53,903 bases of DNA from an uncultured Spirochaeta sp. (GTDB taxonomy: Bacteria > Spirochaetota > Spirochaetia > DSM-27196 > Alkalispirochaetaceae), in assembly GCA_913030605.1 (NCBI GenBank), contig CAJWEZ010000029.1, positions 1-53,903 on the forward strand, in the 5' to 3' direction. Below are positions 24,565 through 32,578 of the stretch, one piece after another (the first letter of the stretch is position 1; each line of letters opens with the position of its first letter). The notes beneath the pieces are model-generated. The model saw only the letters and a list, made by a program, of their open reading frames with translations. It had not been told where the DNA came from and ran no database searches. The position numbers and the translations under genes were made by a program.

Positions 24565-26292
24565 ATGTCCTCGATTATTGTAGTCGTCGGAATTGTCGTC
24601 TACATCGCCTTGTACTTTCTCTACGGCAAACGTCTGGAGACAAACGTCGTCAAGGCGAACAACGACATCGAAACTCCGGCGAGCCGTCTCTACGACGGCG
24701 TCGACTACGTGCCCGCCAAGACGCCGGTGCTCTTTGGACACCACTTTGCGTCGGTGGCCGGTGCCGCTCCGATCATCGGTCCCGTCATCGCCATGGCGTG
24801 GGGCTGGCTCCCGGCGCTCGCCTGGATCTGGTTCGGCAACATTTTTGTCGGCGCGGTCCACGACTACCTGGCGATCATGGCCTCGGTCCGCTACGACGGC
24901 AAGTCGATCCAGTTCGTCGCCTCGGACCTGATCACCAAGCGCACCGGTAAGCTCTTTTACTGGCTCGTCTTCCTGATCCTGGTGCTCATCGTCGGCGCAT
25001 TCGGTGCCGTCCTCGGCAACATGTTTGTCGGCGACCCCAGCGTACCCTCCAGCTACCTGCTGATGCTCGTGGCCGGTCTGATCCTTGGTGTGCTGATCTA
25101 CCGGGTGAAGATGAACTTTACGCTCGCCACCATCATCGGCGTGGTCATGCTCATCGCCGCGATCTTTGGTGGTATCGCGATGCCGATCACCGCTCCCAAG
25201 AGCGTGTGGTTCGCAATCATGTTCTTCTACATCATCATCGCCGCGGCGATACCGGTGAACGTGCTGCTGCAGCCCCGCGACTATCTCAACAGCTGGCTGC
25301 TGTACGTCGGTCTCGCGATTGGAGCGCTCGCCGCCCTGTCCAGTGGCGTGCAGTTCAGCGCTCCCGCGTTCACCAGTTTCGCCCCGATCGTGTCCGGCGG
25401 AAAGCCGAGCCCCTTCTGGCCCGTCATCCCGCTGATCGTCGCCTGCGGAAGCCTCAGCGGATTCCATTCGCTGGTCGGTTCAGGCACCACGAGCAAGCAG
25501 CTGGACAAGGAAAGCTCCGGCCTCACGATCGGCTACGGTGGGATGCTCTTTGAGGGCTTCCTCTCGACGATCGTCGTCGTCGCGGTTGCCGGCTACGGCC
25601 TGGGCCTGCTGGTTAACGCCGGTCAGGACATCTCCGCCGCCAACTGGGGTCAGCAGTACCTCGCCGCCTCCGGTGCCGCCGGTATCAGCGGTGCGGGGAT
25701 GTTCACCGCCGCGTATGCGGAAATGGTCGCCTCCACCTGGCTGCGCTTCCTCCCGGGGGCCTTCGTGAAGACGATCGCCGGTATGTGGGTGGCCTCCTTT
25801 GCGATGACCACGCTGGATACCACCAACCGGCTGGCGCGCTACACGCTCGCTGAAATCGCCCTGCCGCTGAAGGACAAGTCGGAAGGTGCCTACAACTTCC
25901 TGACAAACCGCTGGATCGCCTCGGCGATTCCCGCCGCCCTCGGTATCTACCTGGCGTGGTCCGGTACGTTCAGCATCCTGTGGCCGAGCTTCGGTGCCGG
26001 AAACCAGCTGATCGCGTCGATCGCCCTGCTTACGGGTACCGCCTGGGTCGCCAAGCGGCTGAAGACCAAGGCGACCATGGCCCTGATTCCGGCGTACCTG
26101 CTGTGGATCACCGTGACCGCCGCCATTCTGTGGCACATGTTCGTCGTCGTTCTGCCGGCGATCCAGTCCAACGCCGTAACCAACACGGTTGTGTTCATCA
26201 TCGAAGCCGTCATGTTCATCCTGAACGTGGTGTTCATCATCGATTTCGTGAAGACACGCAACGAACCGGCGCCGGAGGCCTCCGAGGCCTGA
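24565..26292 (+). CDS. cstA: CstA-family carbon starvation / peptide or pyruvate carrier
   Basis: Polytopic inner-membrane carrier of 575 residues with roughly 15 helices. Family landmarks are FGHHFASVAGAAPIIGPVIAMAWGWLP (about residues 56-82), HDYLAIMASVRYDGKS, GFHSLVGSGTTSKQL and DTTNRLARYTLAE. CstA relatives take up peptides or pyruvate under carbon limitation. The length is nearer the short CstA/BtsT forms with a compact C-terminus. Start supported by AGGAGG 6 bases upstream. A hairpin after the stop separates it from the small gene downstream. Placement between two paralogous unknown genes and an ArsA-like ATPase is unusual. Confidence 0.93.
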   Translation: MSSIIVVVGIVVYIALYFLYGKRLETNVVKANNDIETPASRLYDGVDYVPAKTPVLFGHHFASVAGAAPIIGPVIAMAWGWLPALAWIWFGNIFVGAVHDYLAIMASVRYDGKSIQFVASDLITKRTGKLFYWLVFLILVLIVGAFGAVLGNMFVGDPSVPSSYLLMLVAGLILGVLIYRVKMNFTLATIIGVVMLIAAIFGGIAMPITAPKSVWFAIMFFYIIIAAAIPVNVLLQPRDYLNSWLLYVGLAIGALAALSSGVQFSAPAFTSFAPIVSGGKPSPFWPVIPLIVACGSLSGFHSLVGSGTTSKQLDKESSGLTIGYGGMLFEGFLSTIVVVAVAGYGLGLLVNAGQDISAANWGQQYLAASGAAGISGAGMFTAAYAEMVASTWLRFLPGAFVKTIAGMWVASFAMTTLDTTNRLARYTLAEIALPLKDKSEGAYNFLTNRWIASAIPAALGIYLAWSGTFSILWPSFGAGNQLIASIALLTGTAWVAKRLKTKATMALIPAYLLWITVTAAILWHMFVVVLPAIQSNAVTNTVVFIIEAVMFILNVVFIIDFVKTRNEPAPEASEA

Positions 26293-26310
26293 CCCGACCG
26301 GTTTCGTATC

Positions 26311-26339
26311 GCGGGCTTCGCCGATCCGGCGGAGCCCGC
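26311..26339 (+). terminator. Hairpin after cstA
   Basis: GCGGGCT pairs with AGCCCGC around an inner CGCC/GGCG stem, 19 bases after the cstA stop. A short T-containing stretch follows without a clear U-run. It may lower transcription into, or define a processing end before, the ArsA block. Confidence 0.45.
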
Positions 26340-26367
26340 TTCACGTTCCCCATCCGGAGCATCAACG

Positions 26368-26673
26368 ATGTCAGAACACCAGCCCAATTTCCTGATCCGG
26401 CTTTGGCGTTCACTCCGCGCGTTTCTGCGCGGGATCGATCAGGCGCAACGCGAACGCGTCGTTGCCCTGACCGCCTACGAGGCGCGGGAGCTGGAGAACA
26501 TGTTTGTGCTCATGCTCCTGGGCTCCTTTGCCGGAATGCCCTCGCCGCCGTCGTTTCTGGCGGTGGAGCTGCTGCCCCACCTGGAACACGAGATTCGCGT
26601 GCTCAACCGTCGCGCCGAGAGCTCCACGGACGCTCTGGCGGAGATCATGGGCACCATCGATGCCGACGCCTAG
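26368..26673 (+). CDS. Small unknown protein upstream of the ArsA-like ATPase
   Basis: A 101-residue protein of no recognised family. The N-terminal 40 residues are basic and helical (FLIRLWRSLRAFLRGIDQAQRERV). A mostly hydrophobic middle follows, ENMFVLMLLGSFAGMPSPPSF, then a charged tail with HEIRVLNRRAESSTDALAEI. The middle may be a membrane-inserting hairpin. GGAG lies 8 bases before the ATG, and the ATPase gene begins 21 bases after the stop. Conserved pairing would suggest it is a partner or cargo of the ATPase; that is inference. Confidence 0.7.
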   Translation: MSEHQPNFLIRLWRSLRAFLRGIDQAQRERVVALTAYEARELENMFVLMLLGSFAGMPSPPSFLAVELLPHLEHEIRVLNRRAESSTDALAEIMGTIDADA

Positions 26674-26694
26674 GCGTCCGCCAAGGATCAACAG

Positions 26695-27618
26695 ATGAAG
26701 ACGATCTTTTTCACCGGCAAGGGAGGCGTGGGCAAGTCAACGCTCTCCGCCGCCGCCGCCTGGCAGCTCGCCGAGTCCGGCAAACGGGTGCTTGCCATCT
26801 CCTTCGACCCCGCCCACAACCTGGGTGACATCTTCGGACGCACCCTGGGGCACAAGGTGACGCGTTTCAGCGCCAACCTGGATCTCCGCGAGACCGACCT
26901 GGACGAAGCCGCGGCGGAGTACATCCGTCGCAACACCAGCATTCTCACGGAGGTGTACAGCTACACCAAGGCGTTCAACCTGGACCGCTACTTCAAGGTC
27001 CTGCGCCACTCCCCGGGGGTAGAGGAGTACGCGGCGCTCACGGCGCTGGAGGATCTGCTGCGGACGTCCGACGACTACGATGTCGTGGTGATCGACACGC
27101 CGCCCACGGGACTCACCCTGCGTATCCTGGCGCTGCCGCGGATATCGATTACCTGGGTGGACCGGCTGCGGCGCATCCGCCGCGACATCCTGGACAAGCG
27201 CCACACCGTGCACTCCATCACCGGTACGTTCAGCGAGGAGGGGCAGAAGCTGGCGTACGAGGAAAAGGACGACCGCGTCATGCAGAAACTCACCGAGTTG
27301 TTCGACCGCTACGTGGCCGTGGCGCGGCACCTGGAGAGCGACGCCAACCGTGTCGCGGTGGTGTTCAACCCGGACTACCTGAGTCTGCGGGAGAGCCAGC
27401 GCATCCTGGACGGGCTCTCCGATCTGAACCTCGGCGTCAACGTGGCGTTCAACAACAAGTACACGCAGGGTCTGAGCGAGATCGCCGATTCGATGGAGCG
27501 TGAGCTCTTCGACGGTCGAGATGCTCCGCCACCGGTGCACCGCATCCCCTGGGAGCCGTACCGCCGTGAAAAATCCTACGAGATATCCTACGATCTGACG
27601 CAGCTGTTCGCGCTGTAA
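26695..27618 (+). CDS. ArsA/Get3-family ATPase without cysteines
   Basis: A 307-residue single-domain member of the ArsA/Get3 group of deviant Walker P-loop ATPases, which act as dimers. P-loop GKGGVGKST (residues 8-16), switch I FDPAHNLGDIFG with D38, and switch II/A-loop DTPPTGLTLRIL are all intact. I see no cysteine in the protein: the arsenite ligands of ArsA and the zinc CxxC of Get3 are therefore missing. A role in arsenite export is unlikely; membrane-protein handling or partner regulation is possible. AAGGA precedes the ATG. It is flanked by a small unknown protein and a membrane-anchored unknown in one tight operon. Confidence 0.9.
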   Translation: MKTIFFTGKGGVGKSTLSAAAAWQLAESGKRVLAISFDPAHNLGDIFGRTLGHKVTRFSANLDLRETDLDEAAAEYIRRNTSILTEVYSYTKAFNLDRYFKVLRHSPGVEEYAALTALEDLLRTSDDYDVVVIDTPPTGLTLRILALPRISITWVDRLRRIRRDILDKRHTVHSITGTFSEEGQKLAYEEKDDRVMQKLTELFDRYVAVARHLESDANRVAVVFNPDYLSLRESQRILDGLSDLNLGVNVAFNNKYTQGLSEIADSMERELFDGRDAPPPVHRIPWEPYRREKSYEISYDLTQLFAL

Positions 27619-27631
27619 CCGAGGAGTGTCC

Positions 27632-28375
27632 ATGCTTGCCTACGAGAATATCGTCTATCAGCCTGCGTTCTACCTGCTCATCGCCGTCACGATCCTGCTG
27701 ACCCTGGGCTACACCTGGGGGCGCCGGGGGAACCGTCGCATACTCATGGCGGCACTGGACCCGCTGCTGGAGGTGTTTCGCGCCCGGGATCAGCAGTTCA
27801 CCAACATCGGTGGACAGACTGGGTTTCATGCCAACATAGTGCCGGGCAACTCGCGGACCGTGCGGCGACTCGACGTGACTGTGACCCTGCTGCCGCGCCA
27901 GAGCTGGCTGTATATGCCGGTTTCGCTCCTCATCCGCAAGTTCGACCGCTTCCAGGCGATCCTGTTCTTCAACAAGCGCGGCCGCGCGCTGCGGGAGGAG
28001 GCGCACCTGATCGACGCGCGCTTCGCCCGGATGGCGGGAAACCGTATCGAACACGCCGACCGCCTGTCGCGGGAGGAGATCGAGTGGGGCGGTCGCACCT
28101 TCCATCTGTACACCGCCGGCGACCGGTCCCGGGGGTGGATGGAGGACCTGCGGTCGCGACTCGGTGATCCGCTGACTCTGCAGCACGTGGCGATCGTGCC
28201 GGAGCAGCAGCGGGCGTTTGTTTCGATCATTCCGCGTGTGGGGACGGTGCCGCCGATCATGGCGACGGTGCGGGACTGGCTCGACGCGAGCGCCGCCGGT
28301 GGTGACCGCACCGGCGCCGACGACGCCAACGACGGCGATGGCGGTGACCGCAGCGGCGCTGAGTCGGTCGGTTAA
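27632..28375 (+). CDS. Unknown membrane-anchored protein (paralog B of the CstA/ArsA block)
   Basis: A 247-residue protein with one N-terminal helix (about residues 9-28), then GRRGNRRILMAALDPLLEVF and a soluble domain containing VTLLPRQSWLYMPVSLLIRK. The helix-basic patch-LPRxxxLYxPxxxLI order and the C-terminal strand pattern match the protein at 23888, supporting a common ancestor. It ends in a low-complexity Asp/Gly/Ala tail not found in the paralog. GAGGAG is 5 bases before the ATG, 13 bases after the ATPase stop. The pyrophosphatase gene downstream has its own promoter. Confidence 0.75.
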   Translation: MLAYENIVYQPAFYLLIAVTILLTLGYTWGRRGNRRILMAALDPLLEVFRARDQQFTNIGGQTGFHANIVPGNSRTVRRLDVTVTLLPRQSWLYMPVSLLIRKFDRFQAILFFNKRGRALREEAHLIDARFARMAGNRIEHADRLSREEIEWGGRTFHLYTAGDRSRGWMEDLRSRLGDPLTLQHVAIVPEQQRAFVSIIPRVGTVPPIMATVRDWLDASAAGGDRTGADDANDGDGGDRSGAESVG

Positions 28376-28408
28376 CCGATTACATTTTCACACAGCGGAA
28401 CAATTTTC

Positions 28409-28437
28409 TTGTCGGCCCCCGGGAAGCGGTGTAGCTT
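28409..28437 (+). promoter_or_regulatory. Promoter of the membrane pyrophosphatase gene
   Basis: TTGTCG (28409-28414), 17-base spacer, TAGCTT (28432-28437). Transcription should begin near 28444, three bases before the ATG, making the mRNA essentially leaderless and the GAGGGGG upstream of the ATG irrelevant as a ribosome site. Confidence 0.6.
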
Positions 28438-28446
28438 GAGGGGGTC

Positions 28447-30510
28447 ATGATCATCACTGCGATTGTCGTCGGCCTCGCCGGCGGGGTTACGGCGCTGGCG
28501 TTCGCCGCCCTCCGGGCGCGTTGGATCCTCAGGCAGGATGTGGAGAGTGATCGGCTCCGCGAGATCGGCGGATTTGTCCGCAGCGGGGCGATGACGTTCC
28601 TCACCAAGGAGTACAAGGCGCTGGCGCCCTTTGTGGTCGTTGTGGCAGCCTTTCTCTACATCGGCAACGACGGCTTCCTGCGGCTGCAGGCGGTCTCCTT
28701 CATGATCGGCGCCGGTGCCAGCGCCGCCGCCGGGTTCTTCGGCATGCGCATCGCCACTCAGAGCAACACACGCACCACCCACGCAGCCCTCTCGGGGATG
28801 GATCCCGCGCTTCGGCTCGCGTTCTCCGGAGGAGCGGTCATGGGCATGAGTGTCGTCGGCCTTGTCCTGGCGGGCATCTCGGTGGTCCTGTGGATTGCGG
28901 TCGATCGCATCGGCGCCGACGAACACGCCATGATCTCATACGTCCTGCCGGTCCTCAGCGGGTTCAGTCTCGGCGCCTCGTCGATCGCGCTCTTCGCCCG
29001 CGTCGGCGGCGGGATCTTCACCAAGGCCGCCGACGTCGGCGCCGATCTGGTGGGCAAGGTGGAGGCGGGTATCCCGGAGGATGACCCCCGAAACCCCGCC
29101 ACGATCGCCGATAACGTCGGAGACAACGTCGGCGATGTCGCCGGCATGGGCGCCGACCTCTTTGAGTCCTTCGTAGGATCCCTGGTCGGGGCGATGATCC
29201 TCGCGTTCGCGGCCGACGGATCGCTGGAGCTCAAGTTTGCCCTCATGACATTCCCCATCGGACTCAGCGTGATCGGCATGCTCGCATCCATGATCGGGAT
29301 CTTTCTGGTCCGTACCGGCGGAAAGCGAAGCCCGCAGGCGGCGCTCAACCTCGGGAGCTTTGGCGCCGCGGGACTGGCGGCGGTCGGGGCGATCCCGTTG
29401 CTGTACGGGCTCTTCGGGTCGGCGACGATGCCGGCTGGTATGAGCATGTGGGGGATCTACGGCTCTGTGCTCTTTGGTCTCGCGTCCGGCATCGGCATCG
29501 GCGCCCTGACCGAGCTGTTTACCGGGACCGGAAAGCGGCCGGTGAAGGCGATCGTCCGTTCGGCGATGACCGGACCGGCAACGACGATCATCACCGGAAT
29601 GGGCATGGGAATGCTCTCGGCGCTCTTTCCGATCGCGATCATCGCCGTTGCGATCTTCGCGAGTCACTCGTTCGCCGGACTCTACGGCGTGGCGATGGCG
29701 GCGGTGGGCATGCTGGTCACACTCGGCGTGCAGCTGTCGGTTGACGCCTACGGCCCCATCGCCGACAACGCCGGCGGGTTGGCGGTCATGAGCGACTTTC
29801 CTTCCGAGGTGCGCGACATTACCGACGAACTGGACAGCGTCGGGAACACGACCGCCGCGGTGGGGAAGGGGTTTGCGATCGGATCGGCGGCGCTCACCGC
29901 GATCATCCTGCTGTCGAGCTTTCGGGAATCCGTCGGTGCACAGGTGATCGACCTGACCAACGTGGAGGTACTGATCGGCGTGCTGATCGGCGCGGTGATC
30001 CCGTACCTGTTCAGTGCCCTCGCCATGGGCGCGATCGGTACCGCCGCCTTTGAGATGATCGAGGAGGTGCGGCGGCAGTTCAAGGAGTCGCCCGGGATTC
30101 TCCACGGCGAGGACGTCCCGGACTACGACCGCTGCGTGGCGATCTCAACCGGATCGGCGCTGGAGCAGATGCGGCTCCCGGGGTTTATCGCCGTGGGCGC
30201 CCCGGTGCTGGTTGGCTTCATGGGGGGCGTGGACATGCTGGTCGGACTCCTCGTCGGGGTGACCGCCAGCGGTGTCGTCCTGGCGATCTTCATGGCCAAT
30301 TCCGGCGGAGCGTGGGACAATGCCAAGAAGATGATCGAGGCGGGCGAGGCCGGCGGTCGCGGCAGCGAGGCGCACAAGGCTTCGGTCGTGGGTGACACCG
30401 TGGGTGACCCCTTCAAGGATACCGCCGGACCGGCGATCAATATCCTGGTGAAGCTGATGTCCGTGGTTGCCCTGGTGATCGCCCCGATCCTGAGGACGAT
30501 GGGAGGTTGA
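28447..30510 (+). CDS. hppA: Membrane-bound pyrophosphatase, K+-dependent type
   Basis: Ion-pumping pyrophosphatase of 687 residues with about 16 helices. Active-site loops: DVGADLVGKVEAGIPEDDPRNPATIADNVGDNVGD, then GMGADLFESFVGS, DAYGPIADNAGG, and the C-terminal GGAWDNAKK and GDTVGDPFKDTAGPA. The loop GNTTAAVGKGFAIGSA has Ala where K+-independent enzymes have Lys, so the enzyme should need K+. Glu in DLFES is the position used by Na+- and some H+-pumping members; the pumped ion cannot be decided from this alone. It hydrolyses PPi from biosynthesis to build a membrane gradient. The next gene starts 2 bases after the stop. Confidence 0.95.
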   Translation: MIITAIVVGLAGGVTALAFAALRARWILRQDVESDRLREIGGFVRSGAMTFLTKEYKALAPFVVVVAAFLYIGNDGFLRLQAVSFMIGAGASAAAGFFGMRIATQSNTRTTHAALSGMDPALRLAFSGGAVMGMSVVGLVLAGISVVLWIAVDRIGADEHAMISYVLPVLSGFSLGASSIALFARVGGGIFTKAADVGADLVGKVEAGIPEDDPRNPATIADNVGDNVGDVAGMGADLFESFVGSLVGAMILAFAADGSLELKFALMTFPIGLSVIGMLASMIGIFLVRTGGKRSPQAALNLGSFGAAGLAAVGAIPLLYGLFGSATMPAGMSMWGIYGSVLFGLASGIGIGALTELFTGTGKRPVKAIVRSAMTGPATTIITGMGMGMLSALFPIAIIAVAIFASHSFAGLYGVAMAAVGMLVTLGVQLSVDAYGPIADNAGGLAVMSDFPSEVRDITDELDSVGNTTAAVGKGFAIGSAALTAIILLSSFRESVGAQVIDLTNVEVLIGVLIGAVIPYLFSALAMGAIGTAAFEMIEEVRRQFKESPGILHGEDVPDYDRCVAISTGSALEQMRLPGFIAVGAPVLVGFMGGVDMLVGLLVGVTASGVVLAIFMANSGGAWDNAKKMIEAGEAGGRGSEAHKASVVGDTVGDPFKDTAGPAINILVKLMSVVALVIAPILRTMGG

Positions 30511-30512
30511 AG

Positions 30513-31301
30513 ATGTCCGTTTCCGACACCCGGTTGTACGCGATTCTGCACCCCAGCCCGGCGCTGATCGCTTCGCAGCTGGATCCGCAGCAGTTTGCCC
30601 GCCACTACCTCGCCGGATCGATCCGTCACTACTCCGGGAAAGTGATCTTTGCCGAACTGGACCCGGAGTTCCGCGACGCGTATTTCCACATCGACGAGTT
30701 CCTGGAGGACGTGCATCCCCACGAGGACGGCCGCCCCAAGGCGACGAAGTTCATCAGCGTCTACCGCGTCCTGGAGCATCTGGACTTCTCGCGCATCAGA
30801 TCGCTGTACCTGAGCACGCCGGAGGCGGCGGTGCTCGAGCTGGAGCCGAGCGAGGAGGTTCAGACACGGGAACCGGGACTGCTGCGCATCTTCGCGGAGA
30901 TCAACCCCGTGCGCATGCTCGTTCTGACTCGCATGAACTTTCTGGAGTTCGGCGATCTGGTGACCAACCCGTCGATCCTGCGAAACGTGCCGGCGCTGTT
31001 CTACACGCAGCTGGAGTTCGATGCCGACGCGTTCATCAACGACTTCGAGCTCAACCCGATGATCCCCCCACCGCTGCCGAAGGTACACCCCTCGAAGCTC
31101 CGCGACGCGATCAACGAGCTGGTCAACTCACCGCGCAAGCGGACCAAGGGGCTCCTTCTGGACTCGAGTTTCGACACGATCCCGTACCGCATGGTGCGCC
31201 ACGGGTTCATGTTTGCGCGACACGGAGAGTACCGCTTCTTCCGCATGCCGGCGCACCAGGAGATCGAAAAGAACAACTACAAGTTCTGGAAGGCGATGTA
31301 G
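30513..31301 (+). CDS. Unknown cytosolic protein following the pyrophosphatase
   Basis: A 262-residue protein with no recognised domain. It has no signal peptide or transmembrane helix and is rich in charged and aromatic residues. Notable segments are HYLAGSIRHYSGKVIFAEL, FLEDVHPHEDGRPKATKFISVYRVLEHLD and FDTIPYRMVRHGFMFARHGEYRFFRMP. GGGAGG stands 6 bases before the ATG, overlapping the hppA stop region, so it is translated from the hppA transcript. The His/Tyr/Arg-rich ending suggests a nucleic-acid or phosphate-binding surface, but nothing firmer can be said. Confidence 0.75.
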   Translation: MSVSDTRLYAILHPSPALIASQLDPQQFARHYLAGSIRHYSGKVIFAELDPEFRDAYFHIDEFLEDVHPHEDGRPKATKFISVYRVLEHLDFSRIRSLYLSTPEAAVLELEPSEEVQTREPGLLRIFAEINPVRMLVLTRMNFLEFGDLVTNPSILRNVPALFYTQLEFDADAFINDFELNPMIPPPLPKVHPSKLRDAINELVNSPRKRTKGLLLDSSFDTIPYRMVRHGFMFARHGEYRFFRMPAHQEIEKNNYKFWKAM

Positions 31302-31318
31302 GCACCACGGGGGCGCGG

Positions 31319-31336
31319 CCGGGGCGGCCGCCCCGG
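31319..31336. terminator. GC-only palindromic hairpin after the hppA unit
   Basis: An 18-bp perfect palindrome of only G and C, starting CCGGGGCG, lies just after the unknown gene. It can fold into an 8-bp stem. No U-run follows, so termination strength is uncertain. Confidence 0.4.
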
Positions 31337-31341
31337 GCATC

Positions 31342-31446
31342 GCGCGACTGCGCCGGGCTCCCTGCGACCGCTCTCCGGCCGACGCGTGACTGCGCCGGGC
31401 TCCACGCGGCCGCTTCGTGCTCCACGAGACTGCTCTGGCCTCCACG
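31342..31446 (+). repeat. Two and a half 42-bp tandem repeats
   Basis: Units begin at 31342 (GCGCGACTGCGCC...) and 31384 (GCGTGACTGCGCC...), each 42 bp and differing by a few substitutions. A degenerate half copy starts at 31426. They fill the gap before the iron transporter promoter and carry no convincing frame. Confidence 0.6.
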
Positions 31447-31463
31447 TGCACCCGTGTTTGTTG

Positions 31464-31506
31464 TTGACAAAGTTAGTCATGTTTAATACCTATTAGGCGA
31501 GACTAA
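31464..31506 (+). promoter_or_regulatory. Promoter with two DtxR/IdeR-like boxes for the iron ABC operon
   Basis: TTGACA (31464-31469), 17-base spacer, TACCTA (31487-31492). Two boxes of form TTAG-N6-YTAA lie at 31473-31486 and 31493-31506, exactly 20 bp apart. The first fills the spacer, the second covers the -10 and start point. GTTAGTC and GACTAAC ends make the whole region one large dyad. This is the layout expected for iron- or manganese-dependent repression by a DtxR-family protein. Confidence 0.65.
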
Positions 31507-31522
31507 CATTCAAGGAGCCTTC

Positions 31523-32578
31523 ATGCGCGCACGGTTCATCGCGTTTATCATTTCACTCTTCGTGGCGGTGGTTCCCGCTTTCGCCACAGGTCAGGCGGAG
31601 CAGACGCAGGACGTCGTTCACGTCTATTCCCATCGGCACTACGAGACCGACGACGCCCTCTACGCCCGATTCGAGGAGCTTACCGGTATCGAGGTACAGG
31701 TTGTCCAGGCCGGGGAGGACGAACTCATCCAACGCCTGAAGGCCGAGGGGCCCAACACGCCGGCGGACGTGCTGATCACGGTGGACGCCGGACGTCTCTA
31801 CCGCGCCTCCCGGGAGGGTCTGCTGCAGCCGGTGGATTCGCCGACCATAGAGTCCCTGCTTCCGGCTCACCTGCGGGCGTCCAACAACGAGTGGTTCGGT
31901 CTCACGATCCGGTCGCGGATCATCGCCTACCACCGCGACCGCGCCGACCGCTCGATACTCACCACATACGAGGCGCTGGCGGGTGACGCGTTCGCCGACA
32001 ACGTGGCGATCCGTTCTTCCAGCAGTATCTACAATGTGTCGCTGCTGGCTTCCATCATCGAGCACGACGGCGTCGACGCCGCCCGGGAATGGGCCGCCGG
32101 CATGACCGAGAGCTTCGCGCGACCGCCGCAGGGCAACGACCGTGACCAGCTCCGCGCCGTGGCAGCCGGCGAGGCGGACTACGCGGTGGTGAATACCTAC
32201 TACCTTGGCCGCATGCTCACCTCGTCGGACCCCGCCGATGTGGAGGTCGCGGAACAGATCGGCGTGTTCTTCCCCAACCAGCCCGGCGTCTCCGGAAGCG
32301 ATGGCCGCGGCGCGCACATCAATGTCAGCGGCGCCGGGGTGACGCGCTACTCCGACAATCCGGAGGGGGCGGTGCGCCTGATCGAATTTCTGCTGAGTGA
32401 CGAGGCGCAGGCGGCGTTTGCCCAGGCGAACTACGAGTACCCGGTCCGCGACGGCATCGAGCTGGCGCCGGAGGTCGCAGCCTGGGGTGACTTCAAGGCC
32501 GACACACTGCCGCTGGAGGTGCTGGGTCAGAACGCGCGGCAGGCAACCATGATCTTCGACGAGGTCGGCTGGCGGTGA
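31523..32578 (+). CDS. Ferric iron ABC transporter substrate-binding protein (FutA/FbpA-like)
   Basis: Periplasmic iron-binding protein of 351 residues. A signal peptide spans about residues 1-22 (IAFIISLFVAVVPAFATG) without a lipobox cysteine. The mature start VVHVYSHRHYETDDALYARF and the ligand region YAVVNTYYLGRM (paired tyrosines) are characteristic of FutA/FbpA proteins. PGVSGSDGRGAHINVSGAGV is also conserved. AAGGAG precedes the ATG. It is the first gene of a three-gene importer behind DtxR-like boxes, so expression is probably induced by iron limitation. Confidence 0.93.
   Translation: MRARFIAFIISLFVAVVPAFATGQAEQTQDVVHVYSHRHYETDDALYARFEELTGIEVQVVQAGEDELIQRLKAEGPNTPADVLITVDAGRLYRASREGLLQPVDSPTIESLLPAHLRASNNEWFGLTIRSRIIAYHRDRADRSILTTYEALAGDAFADNVAIRSSSSIYNVSLLASIIEHDGVDAAREWAAGMTESFARPPQGNDRDQLRAVAAGEADYAVVNTYYLGRMLTSSDPADVEVAEQIGVFFPNQPGVSGSDGRGAHINVSGAGVTRYSDNPEGAVRLIEFLLSDEAQAAFAQANYEYPVRDGIELAPEVAAWGDFKADTLPLEVLGQNARQATMIFDEVGWR

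Noticed and set aside
26695..27618. Arsenite-export ATPase ArsA
   Set aside because: There are no cysteines to bind As(III), only one ATPase domain, and no arsB, arsD or arsR nearby.
31342..31446. CRISPR-like repeats
   Set aside because: The 42-bp units are contiguous without spacers and diverge between copies; no cas genes are present.
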